Shown here: positions 58,403-64,000 of the stretch, one piece after another
Layout of the letters: each line of letters begins with the position of its first letter
Numbering within the stretch: position 1 is the first letter of the stretch
Assembly: GCA_951812585.1 (NCBI GenBank)
Contig: OX638318.1
Span: 1,398,501-1,462,500, forward strand
Source: Rhodothermales bacterium
Lineage (GTDB): Bacteria > Bacteroidota > Rhodothermia > Rhodothermales > Bin80
Reading direction: 5' to 3'
Length of the DNA: 64,000 bases
The notes under the pieces: generated by a model
Database searches by the model: none
The model's input: only the letters and a program-made list of their open reading frames with translations
Told to the model about the DNA's origin: nothing
Made by a program: the position numbers and the translations under genes

Positions 58403-58600
58403 TCACTCCTTGCGGGCGGCGGCCGCGCGGATGCTGGTCCATGTCCGTTCGGCCCACTGCGCTGGGCGCGCAGTGCCCCGATAGCGTTTAATCTCACCCT
58501 GCATGATGACCGTATATCCCCTCCCCATCGATGTTGCTTCTGAGCTGTTTCCAATCGCGAAAGACGCAAGCCGGACCTCTGGCTGGTAGCACGAGCACAC
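58403..58600 (-). CDS. Small basic ORF, unknown
   Basis: Up to 65 codons from GTG 58600, with internal ATGs at 58528 and 58504. The end QGEIKRYRGTARPAQWAERT and the stretch after it look protein-like (basic helix with Trp). GGGAGGGG before ATG 58504 could be a ribosome-binding site for a 33-residue version. No family recognised, so the call is tentative. Confidence 0.3.
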   Translation of the reverse strand: MCSCYQPEVRLASFAIGNSSEATSMGRGYTVIMQGEIKRYRGTARPAQWAERTWTSIRAAAARKE

Positions 58601-58730
58601 CTCAAGCCCGAAGCCACGCCGATGAGACTAACCGCCGCCGTACCTTGGGCGTGGCCTCGTGTGCATTCCCAGGGTCAGAAGGCAGCGCCCGCCGCACTTG
58701 CTAAGGGTTCCAGATTGAGCCGTTCGCAGC

Positions 58731-59420
58731 ATGAAAAAGACATGGCTGTCCTGGAGTACGGGCAAAGATAGTGCTTGGGCGCTCCATGAGCTAGGCGGCA
58801 GTGATGCATACGAAGTCGTTGGTCTTTTCACTACGGTCAATGAATCCTTTGACCGCGTCGCCATGCACGCCGTACGGCGAACGCTGCTGGAAACGCAGGC
58901 TGCCGCTACCGGACTGCCGCTGCATGTGGGGACGATTCCATGGCCGTGCACAAATGCACGGTACGAAGAAGTTATGCAGCGGACATGGGAGGCCGCGGCG
59001 GAACGCGGAATCGAAGCGATTGCGTTCGGAGATCTTTTTCTGGAAGACGTGCGGCAGTATCGGATTAACTTGCTAAAGGAATCGGCCCTGGAGCCGGTAT
59101 TCCCGCTCTGGAACCGGCCTACCTGGTCTCTGGCCCGGTTGATGATCCGGTCCGGTCTCAAGGCAACGCTGACCTGCGTTGACCCTGAGCAGCTGCAACC
59201 TGATTTTGTCGGGCGGGAATTTGACTCCCGCTTGCTGCGTGATCTTCCGCCCAGCGTGGACCCCTGCGGAGAGAATGGCGAGTTTCATACGTTCGTTCAC
59301 GCAGGCCCGATGTTGGCCTACCCGCTCCGCGTGACCACCGGGCAAGTAGTCGAAAGAGACGGATTCCACTTCGCGGATGTTTATGCCGGCAGTAATCCAC
59401 AGCCCACAGCCGACGTTTGA
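58731..59420 (+). CDS. Dph6-like ATP pyrophosphatase (PP-loop)
   Basis: 229 residues of the adenine-nucleotide alpha-hydrolase family related to diphthine-ammonia ligase Dph6. The PP-loop variant is WSTGKDSAWALHEL; HAVRRTLLETQAAATGLPLH and IAFGDLFLEDVRQYR are family segments, and DPCGENGEFHTFVHAGPM is the conserved C-terminal motif. Bacteria lack diphthamide, so the substrate differs and is unknown. It is transcribed alone between the efflux operon and the AI-2E permease. Confidence 0.88.
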   Translation: MKKTWLSWSTGKDSAWALHELGGSDAYEVVGLFTTVNESFDRVAMHAVRRTLLETQAAATGLPLHVGTIPWPCTNARYEEVMQRTWEAAAERGIEAIAFGDLFLEDVRQYRINLLKESALEPVFPLWNRPTWSLARLMIRSGLKATLTCVDPEQLQPDFVGREFDSRLLRDLPPSVDPCGENGEFHTFVHAGPMLAYPLRVTTGQVVERDGFHFADVYAGSNPQPTADV

Positions 59421-59751
59421 GCGCGGGCATCTGCTAGAACAAGCTTAGCGCGCCCGTGCGGGGACGCAGACTGCCGCTTGAAGCAGCATCCGTGTCGCGG
59501 ACTCCTTCAGGTGTGCCTGGTGCTGGAGCCTCGGCCTGGCCCTGCAGCAAGGCCGAGGCAGCACTTCGAGCCGTCATGTGCCGGACCTGTCTGGCCCGAC
59601 AAGCGATGCGAATGCAAAAATGACTACTTTTTGCATAGAGCTTTGTCGTTTCGGGACCAACGTTTGGCATGGTGCACGCAGAACAGGCGTGACAAGCCGT
59701 TCTTCCGCGACCCTGCCGTAACCTGCCGATTCCTCTCGCGATACCTGAGCT
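59421..59751. other. Intergenic gap with hairpin
   Basis: 331 bases between the Dph6-like gene and the AI-2E permease. It contains one strong hairpin at 59521-59563 (listed separately). No other gene or RNA motif is evident. Confidence 0.5.
59521..59563 (+). terminator. GC-rich hairpin, possible terminator
   Basis: GCCTCGGCCT (59528-59537) and AGGCCGAGGC (59550-59559) pair perfectly with a 12-base loop; outside it TGCT/AGCA extends the stem past a GGA bulge. No T tract follows, so it may be Rho-related or an RNA processing signal rather than an intrinsic terminator. Confidence 0.35.
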
Positions 59752-60852
59752 ATGGAATTTTCTGGCTTTAACAGACCCGGTCGGGTGCCCTTGCTCCTGA
59801 GCATCATGGCCATTCTGATCGGGACCTTGGTACTGGGGATAATCCTGCTGCACCTTAAGGTGGTGCTTATTCCGTTGGCCGTGGCTCTGTTGTTATCCAT
59901 AGTGTTCCGGCCCATTGTGCGCTTTCTGAAGGAGAGGCGAGTGCCTGATTTTCTTTCTCTTGCGATTGTGGCTGTTGCGTTGATGCTGGCGATCATGCTT
60001 CCGGGGTATTTGGTCTATGCCAGCGCCATGTCGCTCACGCGAAACCTTGACACGTATGTGCCGCGCATAGAATCGCTGATCAGCGGCATAGCAGAGGCTG
60101 CCGTGCAATTCGCGGCGCGTATCAATGTGGACCTCGCCGAAGTCGACTTCAGTCAGATCATTGACGTATCGTCTATTGCCTCGGTGGTCACGGGTACAGT
60201 CGGCGAAACGGTCGCACTGGTGGCCAATGTATTCCTGGTTTTACTTTTCATGCTGTTCATGCTGGCCGGAGCAAGTCAGCTTGAGGGGAAGATCCGAAAA
60301 GCGTATCCTGAAGCGATGGCCGCGCGCATAAACCAGGCCATTGATAGAATCAGCCGTCAGGTTCGCCGGTACCTGGTAGCAAAGGCGCTCATCAGTGCAG
60401 GAACCGGCGTTATGGTCACGCTGGCGCTGTGGCTTTTGGGTGTGGATTTTCCGGTGTTCTGGGGCTTTTTGGCCTTTGTGCTGAATTTCATTCCGACTGT
60501 TGGAGACCTGGTTTCGACGCTGCTGCCCACACTACTAGCACTGCTTCAATTTGAGACGCTTGTTATTCCCGTTCTGTGCTGTCTCAGCCTGGTCCTGATC
60601 CAGGCGGTGATGGGCAATGTTCTCCAGCCTCGAATCGTCGGTTCCAGCCTGAACTTGAGCCCGGCGGTAGTGCTCGTGTCGCTCATATTCTGGGCCTGGT
60701 TCTGGGGCATACCAGGAATGATTCTGGCCATTCCACTTACAGCTACCGTAAGGATTGTATTTGAGAACATAGAGGGATTGCGCCCGTTGGCTACGCTCAT
60801 GGGGGCGGAGGCCGGCGGCAAACCAGCACCCGTACACTCTCCGGACCCGTAA
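59752..60852 (+). CDS. AI-2E/PerM-family transporter
   Basis: 366-residue membrane protein of the AI-2E (TqsA/PerM) family. Eight helices are expected; landmarks are IPLAVALLLSIVFRPIVRFL, FLAFVLNFIPTVGDLVSTLL (family motif), and ILIFWAWFWGIPGMILAIPL-type C-terminal helix. Members export autoinducer-2 or carry out Na+(Li+)/H+ exchange; the substrate here is unknown. Its start follows an intergenic hairpin; a palindrome lies beyond its stop. Confidence 0.9.
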   Translation: MEFSGFNRPGRVPLLLSIMAILIGTLVLGIILLHLKVVLIPLAVALLLSIVFRPIVRFLKERRVPDFLSLAIVAVALMLAIMLPGYLVYASAMSLTRNLDTYVPRIESLISGIAEAAVQFAARINVDLAEVDFSQIIDVSSIASVVTGTVGETVALVANVFLVLLFMLFMLAGASQLEGKIRKAYPEAMAARINQAIDRISRQVRRYLVAKALISAGTGVMVTLALWLLGVDFPVFWGFLAFVLNFIPTVGDLVSTLLPTLLALLQFETLVIPVLCCLSLVLIQAVMGNVLQPRIVGSSLNLSPAVVLVSLIFWAWFWGIPGMILAIPLTATVRIVFENIEGLRPLATLMGAEAGGKPAPVHSPDP

Positions 60853-60923
60853 CTTACGCTCCGCATCTGCTTTGCGACCGGCGGCTGATGGCTGGATCCC
60901 CTGGGGCGATGTGCCCCGGAAAC

Positions 60924-60942
60924 AGGCCTGTCTGACAGGCCT
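60924..60942. terminator. 19-base palindrome after AI-2E permease gene
   Basis: AGGCCTGTC, T, GACAGGCCT: perfect 9-bp arms around a single base, 70 bases after the permease stop. A GGGGC/GCCCC hairpin lies just before it (60903-60918). Together they may end transcription; T tract absent. Confidence 0.35.
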
Positions 60943-60983
60943 TGCAGTAAACGAATCATCACCGCCATGATTTACCTACCCTC

Positions 60984-61805
60984 ATGCTTTTTTCATCCTG
61001 CACACGTCGTCATTTTGCCTTGGCCTTCGTCCTGGTAACGATGACCCTGTTCGCTGCCCCTCTTCAGGGGCAAAGCGTTCGGGAGCAGCTGATTGAAGCC
61101 AAGGAAATGCTGACCGACGGAGCTAATCGCCGGGACCAGGAAACGCTTCTGCGGGCCCGCACACTGTTTGAAGAGCTCGTAGGCGCGGACACCCTGACCA
61201 TGTTTGCCCATTATTATGCCGCTTCTGCGGCAAACGAGCTGGCCAATATTCTTTCCCAGCTCGAAGAAGGATCCCACCGGCGTCAGATCCTTGAATACGT
61301 CAACTATGCGATAATGCATTTTGAAGCGGCAACAGCGCTCGACGATAACTTTGCCGAGGGCTGGTTGCTGCTGTCCGCGTCCTATGCCCAGAAAATAACG
61401 GTTACGCCGCTCAAGGCCATTGGCCTTGGACGAAAGTTCAGCAAGGCAATGGCGCGTGCCAGGGAGCTGGCGCCGGATAATCCCAGAGTCGTGTTGCTCG
61501 GCGCTATCACCGACTACAATCTGCCGCGGATTGTCGGTGGCAACAAGGAGCGCGCCGTGGGAGAACTGAAAGAAGCTGCGACCCTGTTCGCCAATGAAGT
61601 TGTGGAAGATTCTGTGCTGCCATCCTGGGGGCACGAAGAAACGTATGCACGACTGGGAATAGCCTTCATGGACGAGGGTAATCTGGCTGAAGCCCGCGCT
61701 TCTTTCGAGCGGTCCCTGGAGATCAATCCAGATTTCGGATGGGTAAAGCATATCCTGATCCCGTCCCTGGAAGAACTGGAAGCAGAAGTAGCAGCAGAGA
61801 ACTGA
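60984..61805 (+). CDS. Secreted TPR-repeat protein
   Basis: 273 residues with an N-terminal signal peptide (about residues 1-30, FALAFVLVTMTLFAAPLQGQ) for export. The rest is helical with TPR-like repeats; the clearest is ETYARLGIAFMDEGNLAEAR and SFERSLEINPDFGW near the C-terminus, and an earlier one is FEAATALDDNFAEGWLLLSA. Likely a periplasmic protein-interaction scaffold. No enzymatic motif. It resembles the accessory TPR proteins of solute uptake systems only in general layout. Confidence 0.75.
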   Translation: MLFSSCTRRHFALAFVLVTMTLFAAPLQGQSVREQLIEAKEMLTDGANRRDQETLLRARTLFEELVGADTLTMFAHYYAASAANELANILSQLEEGSHRRQILEYVNYAIMHFEAATALDDNFAEGWLLLSASYAQKITVTPLKAIGLGRKFSKAMARARELAPDNPRVVLLGAITDYNLPRIVGGNKERAVGELKEAATLFANEVVEDSVLPSWGHEETYARLGIAFMDEGNLAEARASFERSLEINPDFGWVKHILIPSLEELEAEVAAEN

Positions 61806-62304
61806 CCGAGCTGATCTGCGCCGCGGAGCCACCGGAGTGCGCTATGGACCAGACGGGGCTGCGTAGAGAATCCGGGCGGGGTAGCTCGGAATATTCATGG
61901 GCCGGTAGACGCACGACGATCGCTTCGTGAACGGTTGGTACAGTCTGGTACTGCTCGTCCGTATCCCTGGGCCATCATAATGGACCATAATGGACGAAAT
62001 GCCTTTAATGGTTGCGCAGAAGGCACAGCGCTTCCGGGTTCATGGGAACGGTGTTCCCTTTCTTCCGCGGCATGCGTGGCAAGGCACAATCATCGGGCCG
62101 GCCGCGCGCCATTGCCTGACGTCCAAAGCCGATAAACCCGCTTTGCAGCGTAGCGCCCGTGTGCCAGGACCTGGTGCCAGGCGCCTGCCTGCGCGTTAAG
62201 GGCCCCGCCTGCGTAGGCCCGGAGGGGTGCGCACCCGTGCGCGCCGGCAGGGCATGATCGCCCGGCACGGCTGGCCCATGCTGCACCAGTCAGACGAGCG
62301 GCCT
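61806..62304. other. Intergenic gap before TonB-dependent receptor 3' end
   Basis: 499 bases between the TPR gene and the receptor stop. A 10-base direct repeat (CCATAATGGA) occurs near 61974-61994. GC-rich hairpins at about 62160-62260 may end transcription from both sides. No gene or riboswitch recognised. Confidence 0.4.
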
Positions 62305-64000
62305 TTACCACAGCGTGTAACGCGCGCCGAGGAAGAAGTGGCGCGGGGCGGCGGGAAAGAACTGCGGCGCGCCAAACCCCGCGTTGCCGTACAGCAATAC
62401 GCTGCTGCCCAGGACATTGTTGATGTCGAGGTACGCCTCCAGGCCCGCAAAGGACGACGACGGCGCGAAGCGATACCGCAGGGACGCGTTGACCAAGGCA
62501 TGGGCATCGACTTCGTACTCAGCGCTCAGCGCACCCGTCGCATCGCGCCCACCCCCGTTGTCCACGAACTGTGCACCCGTATACAAGAGGTCCATACGCA
62601 CGCTGAGCCCCTTGATGCGGTAGGTAAGCCCGCCGCTTGCCACCGGCGACGGAAAGCCCGCAATCGGGTTGTTCGCCCGATCTACGCCCTCGGGCGTAAC
62701 GTACTCTACAAACTCCACAAAGCGGCTCCGGCTGAAGGTTGCGTTGCCGTAGGCGTCCAGGCCCGGACTGAGCCGAACCGCGGCCTCCAGCTCTAAGCCC
62801 ATGTGCCGCGTCTTCTGCGCGTTGCCCGTGCGCGGCACGCCGAACTGGTCCAAGCCGCCGCTAGGGACGATTTCGTCGCTGAACTCCATAATAAATACGT
62901 TCGAGGCAACCCGCCAGGATGTCTGCGATGCCTGCACGCCCAGCTCCACATCAACAAGATGCTCGGGGCCCACAAAAGGCGCATCGTAGTCGTAGTTGTC
63001 CGCGCGGTCCTGCCTGAACTGGGGCGTGGCACCCGCGCCTGCTTCTTCGCCTTCATACAGCGACTTGTGCCGGGGCTCGCGATTGGCGCGCGCAACGCTG
63101 ACGTACGCGCTCAGCGGACGCTCCGGGTTGAAGGTCACGCCCAGCCGCGGGTTGACGAAGAAGTACGGCACCTGAAAGGCATTGCCGAAGAACGCTTCGT
63201 CATACGTGCGGTACTGCCGCCAAGTGAGCTGCATATCGGCCTGGACCGCGATCCTCGGATGCGGTCGCGCCAGGTGACTGCCAAACGCGGAGGCGACCAC
63301 CTTCTCGCCGCGTACGCTGTACACGCGGTAGTCGCGCCCGGGCCCTACCACCTCTTCCGGCAACCCCGAAGCCTCCTGTACGCGACCCCAGCGCAGCGAC
63401 CGGTGCAGCCGCGCCTCCAGGCCTAAAGCCGTCTCGCCTGCGCCGTGCACCCAGGTGACGCGCGGCAGCCATCCCACCTGATACTGGTCCAGTGCCGCCC
63501 TGAACAGCACCTGCACATCCGGTGCCGACTCGTACAAAGGATGCGCACGCTCAATGACCGTGAGGCCCCGCCACTTCGGGGGCAGGCGCAAGAAGTCCGC
63601 CGATCGGTACGTGCCTCCAAAGTCAAAATGGCCCACGCCGGCGACCCAGAAGAATGTCTGCTTGAAAAGCACATCCGGCCCGACCTGCCACTCGTGGAGC
63701 AGCTCCGCGTGCGGCTGGTGAAACCATTCCTCGTCCTGTGTCGCTGCGCTGAAGTTGTACCGGCGACCAATGACGGTGCCGTATGCGTCGGTGACCGGCG
63801 CGGTGTTGGCCGCCTTCGGTATGCCCACATAGGCCAAGCCGTCGTTCTGCGGGCCGCCATAGGCCTGCAGCGTGATTGTATGTCGCTCGCCGTAACGCGT
63901 AAGCCCCGCAAAGAAGCGCCAGAACTTCGACCATGACCAGTCGCGATACCCATCGGTTAATAGGCGGCTGACGCGGCCGTAGGCCACATAGCGTCCGCGA
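62305..64000 (-). CDS. TonB-dependent outer-membrane receptor (5' partial)
   Basis: The frame runs off the right end; 565 residues are visible, covering most of the 22-stranded barrel. Barrel features: alternating strands (LFKQTFFWVAGVGHFDFGGT; VNPRLGVTFNPERPLSAYVS), the late segment ATFSRSRFVEFVEYVTPEGV, and the terminal ARYTLW, whose last Trp is the outer-membrane assembly signal. The plug and TonB box lie outside the window. It imports siderophores, cobalamin or polymers using TonB energy; the ligand is unknown. Confidence 0.9.
   Translation of the reverse strand, partial: RGRYVAYGRVSRLLTDGYRDWSWSKFWRFFAGLTRYGERHTITLQAYGGPQNDGLAYVGIPKAANTAPVTDAYGTVIGRRYNFSAATQDEEWFHQPHAELLHEWQVGPDVLFKQTFFWVAGVGHFDFGGTYRSADFLRLPPKWRGLTVIERAHPLYESAPDVQVLFRAALDQYQVGWLPRVTWVHGAGETALGLEARLHRSLRWGRVQEASGLPEEVVGPGRDYRVYSVRGEKVVASAFGSHLARPHPRIAVQADMQLTWRQYRTYDEAFFGNAFQVPYFFVNPRLGVTFNPERPLSAYVSVARANREPRHKSLYEGEEAGAGATPQFRQDRADNYDYDAPFVGPEHLVDVELGVQASQTSWRVASNVFIMEFSDEIVPSGGLDQFGVPRTGNAQKTRHMGLELEAAVRLSPGLDAYGNATFSRSRFVEFVEYVTPEGVDRANNPIAGFPSPVASGGLTYRIKGLSVRMDLLYTGAQFVDNGGGRDATGALSAEYEVDAHALVNASLRYRFAPSSSFAGLEAYLDINNVLGSSVLLYGNAGFGAPQFFPAAPRHFFLGARYTLW

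Noticed and set aside
62160..62300. Possible cobalamin-type riboswitch near the TonB-dependent receptor
   Set aside because: It lies at the 3' end of the receptor gene, not upstream, and shows only simple GC-rich hairpins.

Overview
The window reads as a GC-rich chromosome segment from the Bacteroidota/Rhodothermota group, most likely a Rhodothermales-like bacterium. The evidence is a PorX-type receiver-PglZ regulator, a Tat-exported high-potential iron-sulfur protein (HiPIP; such proteins act as respiratory electron carriers in Rhodothermus), a Rho factor with a long basic N-terminal insertion, a eukaryote-like pterin synthase beside folE, SusC-like outer-membrane receptors and several outer-membrane barrels. 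No rRNA, convincing tRNA or CRISPR array was found. The taxonomic call is inference from gene content, not from a marker search.

Positions 1-24400 are mostly housekeeping: RNase III with two dsRNA-binding domains (cut by the window edge), gcvP, a CreD-like membrane protein, a glgA-type glycosyltransferase, two convergent SLC12/APC-like transporters, the HiPIP, a PhoB/PhoR-like two-component pair, coaE with an outer-membrane barrel and a HIT protein, the pterin genes ptpS/queD-folE, yqgE, murJ, ruvA, a Tat-exported glycosylasparaginase, trmB and an AlkD-like protein. Genes are tightly packed; several convergent pairs share a single CTAG carrying both stop codons.

Positions 24500-37000 are an accessory, decaying region. 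It holds an XRE-ImmA/IrrE protein with a broken PIN-domain partner, remnants of unidentified genes, a mobilisation module (mobC plus a frameshifted relaxase) with elaborate dyad symmetry and two long homopolymer tracts, a membrane protein with a duplicated transmembrane repeat, a complete IS630-family element flanked by TA, a secreted Cys-rich peptide next to a beta-propeller lipoprotein, a tyrosine recombinase, and the 3' end of a group II intron. Two chromosomal genes (O-methyltransferase and accC) sit between the recombinase and the intron remnant.

Positions 37100-64000 return to chromosomal genes: an exported metallo-beta-lactamase-fold protein, porX-folC, rho, a HAD phosphatase, proline dehydrogenase, trxB, trxA, purL, an MpaB-like oxygenase, a complete RND efflux operon (outer-membrane factor, adaptor, permease), a Dph6-like ATP pyrophosphatase, an AI-2E/PerM-family permease, a TPR protein and a TonB-dependent receptor running off the end. 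A decayed transposase lies after purL and a receptor C-terminal fragment lies before trxB.

The candidates most worth following up are the secreted peptide/beta-propeller cassette (31108-32523), the nested dyads and homopolymer tracts around mobC (28354-28917), the decayed XRE-ImmA/PIN pair (24529-26215), and the tandem dsRBD RNase III.
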